A DNA stretch of 64,000 nt from Schistocephalus solidus (GCA_017591395.1 WEDG01000327.1:146802-210801); one strand, 5' to 3'. Positions 43,651-56,100 are shown, counted from the first letter of the stretch. Program-made: numbers and translations. The notes: generated by a model not told the origin, from the sequence alone.

Positions 43651-46105
43651 CGGGCACGAAGTGCTTAAATCAGCACGTCGTTGGGAGTCCCCCCTCCCTT
43701 TCCTATCGACAAGCTTCGACGTACGCTCAACTGAGGTTCCTACACTGGTGCCTAGACTCCAACACTGCCGCGATGCCTCTCCTATAAATCGCCAGTCAAC
43801 ACCGAGCTAGACAGACGAACGATCTTACAACGCGGCCGCCGGATGTTTCGGGTCTTAATCCTGGATTGTCACCTGCGTCTGCGCAACTTTAAGGTAACAA
43901 TTGAGGAGAAACACACCAAATGCTCGACGATTCTTGGAGAAGAGCTGACAAATGCTTTGCCCCATAGCATTTCTTTCGGTGCCAGACGCATTCTCGATGC
44001 ACGTGACGCTTAATTGACACAGAAATTGACCACGTTGAGCGAAAAGAACGTAAACATTTTCTATGCTAATGTTGTGCACAACCTATCTTCCAAACAACTG
44101 ACAGCGGAGCAGGTAAACGTCCTGAGCCACGATGCATGCTTCAATACCACTTGACTTCATTGCAGCTTCGGAATCTGCCATTCATGAAGCCCCAATTACC
44201 GAGGAAAGCAGAAATCTGCTACGAAAGTGAATATCTTCCAGACTGATACCCCACAAAAAATGCAAGACGCTCTCGAAAGCAGAAATTGAAGCACTTCGGA
44301 TGCTAAAGACCGAAAAAAAACATTGTCCTACTTCCAATCGAAAAAGGACGGTCGACGGTTATTTTGAACAAAGAGGACTACGTCAACAAAGTCGAGGCAC
44401 TTTTGGGCGATAGAACTGCCTATATCCCTCGCGAGGATGACATGACGCAGACGCTAGTAAGCAATATTAACAAAGACCTGGCAAAGTCATCGGAAATCAA
44501 AAAGCAATAACGCAGACTGACTGTCAAATGAGGAAACCAAAGGACACAGCGCTCGCGAGATTCTATGGCCTCCTCAAGGTCCACAAACCAGGAACCCCCT
44601 ACGGCCGATCGTCTCTCTAAGAGGCACACTAAGGTTTGGTCTAGCCAAGTGGTTGTTTCAACGTCTCAAATATATAACTCAGGGTTCGGCAACAACCATC
44701 CGCGCAGCTGAACAATTCGTACGAAAGTTGCAGAGTATTCAACTTACGGATGAGAAGTGATGGTATCATTTGATGTGACGTCTCTTTTCACCTCCATCCC
44801 ACAACATCTCGCAGTCGAAAGCATACAGCTCTGCTAGAAGAACACTATAACGAGGCGGACACGAAACTCAAAATAAGGCACCTTGTCGACCTCCTGAAAC
44901 ACTGCTTGAACACATTCTTTACCTTGAATGGAACCGTGTACGAACAGGTCAAAGGTACGCCGATGGGGTCGCCGTAGTCCGGCCTGATTGCTGAGGTAGT
45001 ATTGCAGAGACTGGAGGCACTGGTGTCCGACCACGATTGTGGATGCGGTATTTTGATGACACATTTGTAATCATCAGTCGGGACAATATTGAGGATTTCA
45101 CAAAGAATCTGAACTCGATCTTCCCCGACATCCAGTTCACGATGGAGGAAGAAAAAGACTGTCAGTTGCCGTTTCTCGACGTGCTGGTATGCAGAAAGGT
45201 CGATGGAGAACTCTAAACGACGGTTTACAGGACGGTGACAAATACCTCTCGCATTCTGAGTTATCTTAGCAACCACCCCCCTCTCACATCAAAGCAGCTG
45301 CGTGAGGACGCTCTACCGTCGAGCAGAAATCCAGTGCACCGAACCAGCCGACAAGACGGCCGGGATCCAGTTTCTGCGGAAACTCTTCACGGTCAACGGA
45401 TATCATTGGGAGTTTTGTTGAGACATGCAGTCGAGAGGCCCAAGAGAATAAATCCGAAGAGGGCAGCCAAAACCGCAGTGCTGGCGTGCAATACCTTACA
45501 TAACTGGTGTATCCTAAGAATTCGCTAGACTAGTGAGCGAATATGGGATTGGCCTGACTCACAGACCGGAAGCGACAATCCGCTGGCAGCTCATGCAACC
45601 TAAAGACCCGATCCCCCTTAACGAAAAATCCGGCGTCATTTACCGAATAGACTGCCATTGTGGTCGAGCCAATTATGTTGGCGAAACCGCCAAACGGGTG
45701 TGCACGAGAATGCACGAGCACGAGCTTGCTGTGCGAAGGAATGATAAACTCTCCTTGGTAGCCGCTCACGCGTCCTTGCCAGGGCACGACTTTAACTTTG
45801 GCAGCGTGAGAATACTGGGTCAGTCAGACGACCGAATTTCACGCCTGCTGCAGGAAGCGTGGCACTCGACCGCGGAATCGATCAATCGACGTATCGATCT
45901 GCCAGCTCCATATCAGGCCCTGCGTGAAAAAATCAATGGCACTGATGAAAGTCAATACTCGGCAGAGTGTGATTTAAATATGCAGTGAGCTGTACAGTCT
46001 TTTATGCCTTGACGATGGGCTTGGATGAATAAACATCTGGTCCCAGAGAACGCCTTCCCGTCTTCTTCTTTACAATTACCTGTGCCTAGCATATTCTCGA
46101 ACATT
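43651..46105 (+). mobile_element. PLE array unit 2, 2455 bp
   Basis: Penelope-like element: RT with GLLKVHKPGTPYGR, FDVTSLFTSIPQHL, QVKGTPMGSP and the catalytic RYFDDTFVI box, then a C-terminal GIY-YIG endonuclease (45533-45988; GVIYRIDCHCGRANYVGETA). A TAG directly after GTPMGSP (about 44979), other stops and small frameshifts inactivate the RT. The 3' part is open for 151 codons. In this class RT and endonuclease prime on the target DNA; here both ends abut sister units head to tail. Confidence 0.9.
45533..45988 (+). pseudogene. PLE GIY-YIG endonuclease domain, open 151 codons
   Basis: Contains GVIYRIDC with the GIY-equivalent, CxC between the halves, NYVGETAKR (YIG-equivalent YVG), RMHEHELAVRR and a DHDF/SVRILGQS tail. 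The best preserved endonuclease in the array, but its RT partner is broken, so it is listed as a remnant. Confidence 0.82.
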
Positions 46106-48519
46106 CGGGCACGAAGTGCTTAAATCAGCACGTCGTTGGGAGTCCCCCTCCCTTTCCTATCGACAAGCTTCGACGTACGCTCAACTGAGGTTCCTACACT
46201 GGTGCCTAGACTCCAACACTGCCGCGATGCCTCTCCTATAAATCGCCAGTCAACACCGAGCTAGACAGACGAACGATCTTACAACGCGGCCGCCGGATGT
46301 TTCGGGTCTTAATCCTGGATTGTCACCTGCGTCTGCGCAAGTATAAAGCAACAATTGAGGAGAAACACACCAAATGCTCGACGATTCTTGGAGAAGAGCT
46401 GACAAATGCTTTGCCCCATAGCATTTCTTTCGGTGCCAGACGCATTCTCGATGCACGTGACGCTTAATTGACACAGAAATTGACCACGTTGAGCGAAAAG
46501 AACGTAAACATTTTCTATGCTAATGTTGTGCACAACCTATCTTCCAAACAACTGACAGCGGAGCAGGTAAACGTCCTGAGCCACGATGCATGCTTCAATA
46601 CCACTTGACTTCATTGCAGCTTCGGAATCTGCCATTCATGAAGCCCCAATTACCGAGGAAAGCAGAAATCTGCTACGAAAGTGAATATCTTCCAGACTGA
46701 TACCCCACAAAAAATGCAAGACGCTCTCGAAAGCAGAAATTGAAGCACTTCGGATGCTAAAGACCGAAAAAAAACATTGTCCTACTTCCAATCGAAAAAG
46801 GACGGTTGACGGTTATTTTGAACAAAGAGGACTACGTCAGCAAAGTCGAGGCGCTTTTGGGCGATAGAACTGCCTATATCCCTCGCGAGGATGATATAAC
46901 GCAGACGCTAGTAAGCAATATTAACAAAGACCTGGAAAGTCATCAGAAATCAAAAGCAATAACGCAGCCTGACTGTCAAATGAGGAAACCAAAGGACACA
47001 GCGCTCGCGAGATTCTATGGCCTCCTCAAGGTCCACAAACCAGGAACCCCCTACGGCCGATCGTCTCTCTAAGAGGCACACCAAAGTTTGGCCTCGCCAA
47101 GTGGCTGTCTCAACGTCTCAAATTTCGAAACCAGGGTTCCACAACAACCATCCACTCAGCTGAACAATTCGTACGAAAGTTGCAGAGTATTCAACTTACG
47201 GATGAGAAAGTGACGGTATCATTTGATGTGACGTTACTTTTCACCTCCATCCCACAACATCTCGCAGTCGAAAGCATGCCAGCTCTGCTAGAAGAACACT
47301 ATAACGAGGCGGAAACGAAACTCAAAATAAGGCACCTTGTTGACCTCCGGGAACACTGCTTTAACACATTCCTCACCTTGAATGGAACCGAGTACGAACA
47401 GGTCAAAGGTACGCCGATGGGGTCGCCGTAGTCCGGCCTGATTGCTGAGGTAGTATTGCAGAGACTGGAGGCACTGGTGTCCGACCACGATTGTGGATGC
47501 GGTATTTTGATGACACATTTGTAATCATCAGTCGGGACAAAATTGAGGATTTCACAAAGAATCTGAACTCGATCTTCCCGACATTCAGTTCACGATGGAG
47601 GAAGAAAAAGACTGTCAGTTGCCATTTCTCGACGTGCTGGTATGCAGAAAGGTCGATGGAGAACTCCAAACGAATGTTTACAGGACGGTGACAAATACCT
47701 CTCGCATTCTGAGTTATCTTAGCAAACACCCCACTCTCGCACAAACGCAGCTGCGTCAGAACGCTGTACCGTCGAGCAGAAATCAAGAGTACCGAACCAG
47801 CCGACAAGAAGGCCGAGGTCCAGTTTCTGCGGAAACTCTTCACGGTCAACGGATATCATTGGGAGTTGTGTTGAGACATGCAGTCGAGAAGCCCAGAGAA
47901 TAAATCCGAAGAGGCAGCCAAAACCGCAGTGCTAGCGTGCAGTAACTTAAAAATGGTTAGCGTATCCTAAGAATTCGCTAGACTAGTGAGCGAATATGGG
48001 ATTGGCCTGACTCACAGACCGGAAGCGACAATCCGCTGGCAGCTCATGCAACCTAAAGACCCGACCCCCTTAACGAAAAATCCGGCGTCATTTACCGAAT
48101 AGACTGCCATTGTGGTCGAGCCAATTATGTTGGCGAAACCGCCAAACGGGTGTGCTCGAGAATGCACGAGCACGAGCTTGCTGTGCTACGGAATGATAAA
48201 CCCCACTTGGTAGCCGCTCACGCGTCCTTGCCAGGGCACGACTTTAACTTTGGCAGCGTGAGAATACTGGGTCAGTCAGACGACCGAATTTCACGCCTGC
48301 TGCAGGAAGCGTGGCACTCGACCGCGGAATCGATCAATCGACGTATCGATCTGCCAGCTCCATATTATGCCCTGCGTGAAAAAATCAATGGCACTGATGA
48401 AATTAATACTCGGCAGAGTGGATTTAAATATGCAGTGAGCTGTACAGTCTTTTATGCCTTGACGATGGGCTTGGATGAATAAACATCTGGTCCCAGAGAA
48501 AGCCTTCCCGTCTTCTTCA
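46106..48519 (+). mobile_element. PLE array unit 3, ends at (AT)n
   Basis: Same layout as unit 2: frames 46806-47072, 47180-47431 (FDVTLLFTSIP, GTPMGSP then TAG at about 47429), 47491-47691 (MRYFDDTFVI) and 48150-48482. It shares the TAG with unit 2 and the 3' variants with unit 1. Ends CCTTCCCGTCTTCTTC followed by (AT)n. Confidence 0.9.
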
Positions 48520-48790
48520 ATATATATATATATATGTATATATATTTATATGTCATATAAGATTCATACTACTTGTAGTACTACTTGTTTGTAGAATGGG
48601 CATTACGTGGTTATTCCACAGTGGTTGATTGTCTTCGACACAAATGTTCATCGAAATTTCGGGTCTGACCCTAAAAAGTCATGTCCGAAGCTCCTGACTC
48701 CATGTCCTGCACTTAATAATTTGAAAAATTATTTCCCCGATTATTCTCTGGAGTCCATATACCAGAAACCGCATAGAGAACGCTGGGGGA
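48520..48790. other. (AT)n plus unassigned sequence between PLE unit 3 and a hammerhead
   Basis: (AT)-rich to about 48550, then unassigned sequence. Probably the remnant of another element whose hammerhead is next to it. Confidence 0.5.
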
Positions 48791-48862
48791 CCCACTGAGG
48801 AGCCAAACCCCTCGTTGCTTTATCACGCAGCAACAGAAACATCGGCGAAACACGTGTCTGGG
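48791..48862 (+). ncRNA. Hammerhead ribozyme, type I, expanded stem II
   Basis: Stem I CCCA (48791-48794) pairs TGGG (48859-48862). Core CTGAGGA (48795-48801) fits CUGANGA. Stem II GCC/GGC encloses an inner GTTGCT/AGCAAC hairpin (48814-48819 with 48829-48834). GAAA at 48847-48850, stem III AC/GT with an ACGT loop, cleavage base C48858. Every conserved core base is present, but the short outer stems make activity uncertain. Confidence 0.65.
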
Positions 48863-48904
48863 CTTTTAGCTAGTACCTATGTCGGAAGTACGGTATAACG
48901 TCTT

Positions 48905-48908
<4 letters not shown>

Positions 48909-48957
<49 letters not shown>
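48909..48957. repeat. (AT)n microsatellite
   Basis: About 24 AT units, at the 3' end of the reverse-strand PLE that follows. Confidence 0.97.
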
Positions 48958-48960
<3 letters not shown>

Positions 48961-51745
48961 AGAAAAGAGGACTTCGAAGGCCATAAGTGTATTGCCTTGA
49001 AGTTTCAAATCCATACAAGCTTCCATCGTCAGAGCTGAGTATCGTACCACACTATCTATAGAGGGTGACAGTCATTTTTAACCCAGCGTCGATTGTACCG
49101 GTTTATCTTAACACCGTACACTGTAGCGAGAACGGGATGGAGGATTCATTAATTGGCTTTTTCGCTCATCGCCCACATGTACATAGAAAGCATCTGTGTC
49201 GTCACCGGGACGAAAAGGGAAGGAGTGTAATTGCTGTCAGTCAGCATGTCTCTCGTCAAGGGGTGGCGTTTGACCGTTGATGGCCATCGCCCGCGTCCGC
49301 ATGAAACTTAATTGGCAATCTGGGTTTTTAGTTTTGTTTGTGACTTTCAACTGAATTTCTCCTTATCTTTCGGGGCAGTATTGATGCCTGCACCTTCGTT
49401 GTATCCGAATTGTAGCGTGGTTACCTGCATGCTCGTCCTAGGTTCTGCCGTGGTTGGATTCACGTTTGGCCTAATTTCGTGCTTGCCCTTATGCTCGATG
49501 AGCTGCGCCTGCAGGGCTTGTTAGACTGCCGGAATGGCAACATAACGGTTGATTGAGGTAGTCTCCGTGTGTCAGGCCTCGATCGCTGCCCTGGTTACAT
49601 GGTCCTTTCCCTGACCAAGGATTTCGGCGTTCTGGCAGACGAACGTGTGCCCAAAGTCTGCTCAGTGTTCCGCCAATGGTTCCATTCTCCTCACTGCCCA
49701 CACGCGTTTGGTAACACGGGTCTGCAATCGCTTCCCTGTCACTCCGACGTAGTCAGCTTCACAGAAGTCATATTGGATCCGGTAGATTACGTTTTTCCGC
49801 GCACCTCGTGGAAGAGGGGCTTTCGGTTTCATGACTAGATTCCAAATGGGTGAATCCGGTCGATGGGTGATTCCGAGGCGGGAACCTGCCACAGAGACGC
49901 CGTCAATGTGTGACAGTGCATGCCAGACTTTTGGCTGTTCTGTCACCGGATTTTGGCTTGGTTTGGCCTGCCTGCTACGCTCGATGAAGTTACGAAGATA
50001 TCCGTTGACCAGAAAGAGGTGCTGAACGTAGGGGAGCTCTGCCCTTTTGACGTTCGACTCGCTGCAATGTGTTTATGTCCTTCTGTAGAGAGTTCGCACA
50101 CAACTGCGTTTGTGATACGACGGTGACTTAAGATTTGGCATGTGTAGGTCACCTTTCTGTACACCGTCTTTTTATGTGCTTGTTGGATTTTCAACCGACA
50201 AGAACATCCAGGAACGGCAGCTAGAATTTACTTCCCGCCTCCATTGTGAATTGGATGTCCGGAAGGACGGAATTCAGGACACTGAAATTCTTCGATCAGT
50301 TGTCGTTTGATGATGACGAAGGTATTGTCGACGTATCGAGTTCAAAAGGTTTGCCTGTATTTTGCGAAAACCAGTCTCGAGCTTTTTGAGAACTGCATCA
50401 GCGTTGCAGCCCGAGAGTGGCGATCCCATCGGCGTCCCTCTGATCGGCTCGTACATGCTCCCCTCGAAGATGAATATCATCTTCAGGTAGACTTTTTACG
50501 AGTTAGACAAAATGTCCAACAAGATGTCCACCGCTTCACTTACTCACCTAAGTCATCATACTTTCTCTCAAGCAATTCGATTTCCGTTTTGACTGCCATT
50601 TCCTGTGGGATTGAATAGAAGATAGAGGTGACATCAAATGACACCATGAACTCGTCTTCGGTGAATCGCGTCCTCCTGAGCCGTTCCAGGAACTGAGTAG
50701 CTGAAGAGACCGTTGTGGCTGCGCCTGAGGTGAAAGACCTCAGGTGTCGGTACAACCAGTTAGCCAGATTAAATTTTGATGCGCCAATCAATGACGAAAT
50801 TGGTCGGAGGGGAATATCGGCCTTGTATACTTTGGGTAATCGTTGGAACCTTGTTGCGGCTGCATCTGTTGGTTTAACAGTCAGTCTTACCGACTTACTT
50901 ATTACTTTGCTTGTCTGCATCTTGGCAAGCGTTTTGTCTAGCTGCGCCATCAGCTTCTTCATCGTTTCACCGTCGCATCGGTGGTACACCTGTTGATCCT
51001 CCTGCAGGTTGTTGGCCCTCGGAATAAAGTCGGTCTTATCCAAGACAACTACAGAATGTCCTTCGTCCGCTGGTAGTATCACAATATTCGTGTCAGCTCT
51101 CGGTCTCTTGAGACCCTCCTGCTCCGCTCTGGTTATAATTGTGCGTAGTTTGTACGCCATCACCAAGGCGGTTACCTGTTGCCGAACGAGGTGTTTCGTT
51201 TCGTTGGCTTCCCCGGTTTGTTTGAGAATTGATTCGACTGTGGCTACGAGGTTAACCGGATCAGTGTCTGCGGTATTGCAGCAAAAATTTCAGCTGTCCA
51301 GGTGTCAGTTGTTTGGAAAGCAGATTGTGGAGTAGCTTATAATTCAAAGCTTATCTACCAGCTCGACACCTCGTTTTGCCGTAATTCCATGGCTCATCTA
51401 ACAATCACATGTCGCGAAAGTGTAGTTCCGTCTTCACCGATGAATTCGGCCCACTTTGGAACCGCTTGGATCAAAATCCCGTTAAAGTTCCGCAGTCGAA
51501 GACGACAGTACTGGAGCAGCGCCCGCATGATTTGCCTGTCGTGTTGCGTCATCCGCCGTTTAGCCAGACTTGTGTTCGTCGGTGGCCTGTAAGACAAGCG
51601 CTTCTGAAACAGGTAGTTATCAAGGCATCTGTGAAGGATGTGGATTTGGACGAAAGGCAAAAGTTTCACAACTTCATGCTGACTCAAGCGCTTCGCGCTC
51701 GAAAATATCACTAATATTGACAGAAGGGCAGAACTCCCCTACCTT
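48958..51745 (-). mobile_element. Divergent PLE on the - strand, broken
   Basis: From right to left: N-terminal part (51711-51394, LHRCLDNYLFQKRL), RT (51166-50540: LPADEGHSVVVLD, RLPKVYKADIPLRPISSLIG, MVSFDVTSIFYSIPQEMA), the motif B region (50480-50274, RGTPMGSPLSG), then GIY-YIG (49946-49662: NVIYRIQYDFCEADYVGVTG). Differs from the array family at most positions. Several stops and frameshifts. The 3' end (48958-49045) holds a hammerhead-like hairpin and abuts (AT)n. Confidence 0.88.
50540..51166 (-). pseudogene. PLE reverse transcriptase, 208-codon open part
   Basis: Carries the fingers/palm part of a Penelope RT: DTNIVILPADEGHSVVVLDK, KVYKADIPLRPISSLIGA and FDVTSIFYSIP (motif A Asp present). 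Motif C with the catalytic DD is not recovered in this frame; the downstream sequence is degraded. Confidence 0.85.
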
Positions 51746-51749
51746 CAGC

Positions 51750-54700
51750 AAGTGAGCGCCCAGGCCGATGCGTGATGTGCATGTGCGGTGAAAATGTGGA
51801 CAAGATAGGTCGGGAGGTGCTGAGTCTGGGGGGATCTGATGCTGGTACTGGTAGTCGAGCTCATGGGAGGAGTATGGGAAGTATTGATGGGTGCGCAAGA
51901 TATGCTGGTATGCGGTGGATTCCGCTTTCGTGGATGCGCATGTGACCGAGCAGGCCCATGCGGTGAGTGAATGCACGTGGACAGTGAGGGCATTGGAGGC
52001 GGCGGTCTTTGCTCTGTGTTGGTGCGCCAGGCACTAGTTCGCCAGTCTCTGTGTGATGGATTCCTAAGTGACCGACCAGGCCGATGTGTGAGGTGAATGT
52101 GCAATCGTAATGACGACGGGATAGTATCGAGTCCCCATCGCCGGTACTGGGGCGGTGGTGGTTTTGGAGATAGCAGGTGGCAGGCAGTCGGAGGTGGCTA
52201 CTGATGTAGTGGGAGTGGAGCAAGTGGCGTTCGTCGCTGTGATCGGTGCAGGGTGTGGAGGAGAGAGGATGGTGGCGGTGATTGTGGGCGGTGGGCCATC
52301 GACGAAGTCGGTATCAGTGTTTGGGGTTGTTGTGGTCGTGGAGTCTGAGGCAGGTGTGGCAGAGGTTGATGTTATGGGATTGTTGCTGCATTGAATTCGA
52401 ATATGTCCGACCAGGCCAGTTCGCGTGCAGAATGTACGTTGACAGCGTGGGCACGTTGGCAGTGCTTGGGTATTGGCGGTTTGATCCGCAGTGCTTGTTA
52501 ATTTCGTGCCACCATTTTGGCCTTAGCAGCGGCGATCCGGTTGTTCTCATAGATTTCTTCTCCATGCCGGTTCATCCTGGGCGAGGTCCTCCTTGTTTGC
52601 CCGGTCGATCTGCAGTTGCTTCAAAGAAGTCTTTCAGAGTGTCCTTGTAGCGTCGTTTCTGACCTCCCTGTCGGCGAGCACACGAAGTGACATCCTATTA
52701 GAAAAGTTTTTTTGGGTAGTCGCTCGTCGTCCATTCTCACGAGGGGAGCTCCATCGCAGTTGCACTTGCTTCAGCATGGCGTGGATGCTGAGGATTTTGG
52801 TTCACTCCATGACTTCCATGTCCGGGATCCTGTCTTGCCATCTCAGCTTCCGTATTATGCGGAGGCAGCTGATATAGAAGTGATTCAGCTTCCTGGCTTG
52901 GTTCTAGTAGGCAGTTCAGGTCTCCGCTCCATAAAGCAGTTTCATCAAGGTGACGGCCTTATACATCTACAGTTTGATGTTCAGGTGAATACCATGGCGA
53001 TTCCACACGGAGGCCTGCAGTCCGCCGAAGGCCTCACTGGCTTTGGCGATGCGTTGAGCAACCTCGTCGTCGATCCTTGTGTTGCGTGAGACCTGATTCT
53101 CAGATAAGCGAAGGTTTCCATATTTTTGAGTTGAGCACCGTTGACATTGATTCGGGAGCATTGTATTCCGCGCTAGGTGGCGGTTGGTGCATGACCACCG
53201 TTTTGGTTGCACTGATTGTTAACCCAAAATTGGTGCAGCCTGCAGCGAAGAAGTCCATGCCCCTTTGCATGTCCTCCTCCGTCACGGTGTTAAAGGCGCA
53301 GTCGTCCGCGAAGAGCAGGTCATAGACTGTAGCCGTGAACACTCAGGTTGTGGCCTGTATACGCCGACAGTTGAGAAGGTGCCCGTCAGCTCTGTAGGCT
53401 ATGTGGATCCCAGGACGCTCATTACGGTATGCGTCCCTCAGCATAGCAGAGAACATGAGGCTGAAGAGGGTGGGGGCCAGTACGCAGCCCTGATTCACTC
53501 TGTTGGTCAGTGCAAACGCTTCGGATACCGTCTCGTTGTCTGTGACGCGCGCCGTCATCCCATCACGAAGCTGACGCACTATGTTCGTGAGCTGCTCAGG
53601 ACAGCCGCATTTCTGCATGACTTTCTACTGTTCATCGCGATTCACCATGTCAAAGGCTTTCGTCAGATCCACGAGGGTAGTGTGAAGGTGGTTTCGCATC
53701 TCCTGGCACTTTTCGTGTAGCTGGTGGGCAGCGAAGATCAGTTCGGTTATTCCGCGGTGTCATCGGAAGCCACATTAGCCTTCCGGTAGCAGTCTCTGCT
53801 CTAGGTGACCGCTCAGACGATTGAGAAAGATACGGGCGAAGATTTTCCTGGCGATGTGGAGCAGCAAGCTTCCCCGGTGGTTGTCACAGCGTTGGCGGTT
53901 CCCCTTCTCCTTATAGAGATGGACGATTATAGTGTCTTTAAAATATTAAGGAACACGTCCTTGGGGGCACATCTCCTGGAAGAGTGCGAGGAGTTCTGCT
54001 ATCAGCTGGGGCCCACCGTGGTTGTAGACTTCTGGTGGTAGGGAAGGCGGCAGACCCAGGTCATTGTTCGTGTAGACTTGAGGGAGTCGGTCCATGACAG
54101 CATCGGAGATGGCTGATGAGCAATTAAGGGCACTGCGGAAGTGCTCGGCCCAGCGCTTCAGAATTTGCGATTTCTCTGTCAGCAATTTGTGCCGTCAGAG
54201 CCGAGCAGTGGTGCGGTCCCCTTGATACACGGACCGTAGATGGCCTTGATGGCTTTGAAAAAGTTTTTCATTTCATTGCACTCCGCATACCTCTGGATTT
54301 CCTCAGCCTTACAGACCATCCAGGCGTCCTGCATCTCCCGCAGCCGTTGCTGTACAAGGCGGCGGCATCTGAAGAAGGCGGCTTTGGTGGCATCAGTCAA
54401 AACGTCCATGAAGGCTTTGTGTAGTCTATTCTTCTCCGCGAGTAAGTTGCTGATGTCGGCGTCATTGTCGTCAAACCAGTCCTGGTGTTGACGGCGTGCG
54501 CGTCCGAGGACTTCGAGGGCGGTGGACTGGATGACATTTCGCAGTTGGCACCATCGTGCCTCCACGGTACCGTTATTATCGGGAGCATGTAGGTTCTCAA
54601 GGTTCTCGGTCACCTGGTTGCAGAAATCAAAACAGTGAGCAGGCAATTTAACAAAAGAGTATTTAACTTACCTGGTGGTCGCTTTCCTCGTGGCTTTCAT

Positions 54701-55500
54701 CGGTGTTGACGTCGGAACCTAAGCATGGAGATGGCGATGTGGTGATCTGTCCATCCATCGGCATCGCGGATCGCCTTGGTTAACAGCACATCCTGTCGAC
54801 CTCGCCTCCGGACGATAAAATAGTCCAGCAGCTGCCAGCACCGCGACCGAGGGTGCATCCACGTGGCCTTTTCCCACGTTGGAAGGCGGAAGAAGGTGTT
54901 GGTCAGCAGAAGACGGTGTTCCACACACGTTTTCAGAAGAAGGAGGCCGTTATCGTTACAGCTACTGAGACCGTGGGGACCCAGCACTTCCTGCCAGGCA
55001 GCGCGGTCCGTTCCGACGCGGGCGTTGAAGTCATCAAGGACAATTAACTTATCCACCTTCGGCACAGTCGCCAGCAGAGCGTGCAGGTCCTCGTAGAATT
55101 TATCCTTCGCCGCATCAGAGCTCGTCATTGGGGGAGCGTAGGCGCTGATGATGGTGGCGAACTGGTCTCTTCGAAGAGGCAGGCGTAGGCTCATCAAGCG
55201 ATCATTGATACCATGCGGCAGACAGGGCAGAAGTCCCATGGTGTCGTTCCGAATGGCAAGGGTGACACCAGCGTCGCGTTGTTCTGCCTTTGGTCGGCTG
55301 CCTCAGAAGAAGGTGTAGCCTGCACCCACCTCCTTCAGCTGACACTGCTCAGAGAATATGTTCTCGCTGAGAGCGGCAATGTCCACCTTCTAGCGCGCCA
55401 GTTCCCGTGCGACTAGCGCTGTCCTCCGTTCCGGCCGGTTGCTCCTCGGATTGTCTAAAGGGGAACGAACATTGCAGGCTGCTAGTGTGAGTGGACTCAC
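51750..55500 (-). mobile_element. LINE copy 2 on - strand: endonuclease, RT and C-terminal zinc fingers
   Basis: Same family as 25622-28392, opposite orientation. Endonuclease 55480-54697 ([43 protein letters not shown]), a linker 54646-54179, RT 54185-52967 in pieces (GTPMx absent; FADDCAFNTVTEEDM and [17 protein letters not shown] present), then finger region 52560-51760. Multiple stops and frameshifts. It abuts or interrupts the 5' end of the PLE at 51745. Confidence 0.9.
51760..52560 (-). pseudogene. LINE C-terminal C2H2 zinc-finger region
   Basis: Reading - strand: LVGHLGIHHTETGELVPGAP and LQCPHCPRAFTHRMGLLGHM, and further on DLSCPHFHRTCTSRIGLGAH. C-x2-C-x12-H-x3-H spacing repeats with Ser/Thr/Pro-rich spacers. 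Frame interrupted. Probably helps bind template or target DNA in active relatives (inference). Confidence 0.8.
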
Positions 55501-56100
55501 CCGAGCAGCCCACAGGGTATGGCCTGGGAGATGGGGACAGGAGTATTGTGGTTTGCTGGAGTTTTACGACCGCGTATTTTGCGATCTGCGAGCCGCAACC
55601 GGCTGCAGAAGACGTGATACCCAGCATTTGTTTAGGGCACATTTTCCAACCCCTTCCTCCGCGAGGAGGCGAGCAGAGTTGTCCTTAAATAGGGACGCTC
55701 TAACATCCCAGACGGCTGCCTAACTCCACTATGGGTTACGTTTTTTTAGTTGGAGAGTGACCCGAGTAAGCCTGGGCAACCTACGGGGTTACTGCTGCCC
55801 CCACTGTAGGACTATTTGAGAGGGAGGTGGGAAGTTCGGGAGTCAGACATACCAGGTGTGGGAGGCACACACAGCACCGGGAGACCCCTCACCTGGTTTT
55901 AGCCCACCAGTCGTGACGTTTGCCGGGGTGTGGCCACTGGGAAAAACACAGCTTCGAGGAGCCACCGGTGACAGTTGGGTACCAGTTAGAGGCGGCCACA
56001 GGAGCATTCACCGCCTGTACGAGACAAATGGAGCGACCAAATGCAATCTGTGTGGTGCTAGTAACCCCTAAACCCCCAGGGGGCACACACATTTGAATGA
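55500..56100. other. 5' flank of LINE copy 2, repeat-like, no gene
   Basis: The first ~30 bp (GAGTGGACTCACCCGAGCAGC in reverse) match the start of the + strand LINE at 25610. Beyond that the sequence differs from the 366-bp monomers. No coding. Confidence 0.45.

Noticed and set aside
51009..51714. + strand frames opposite the divergent PLE
   Set aside because: Shadows of the - strand RT and N-terminal coding.
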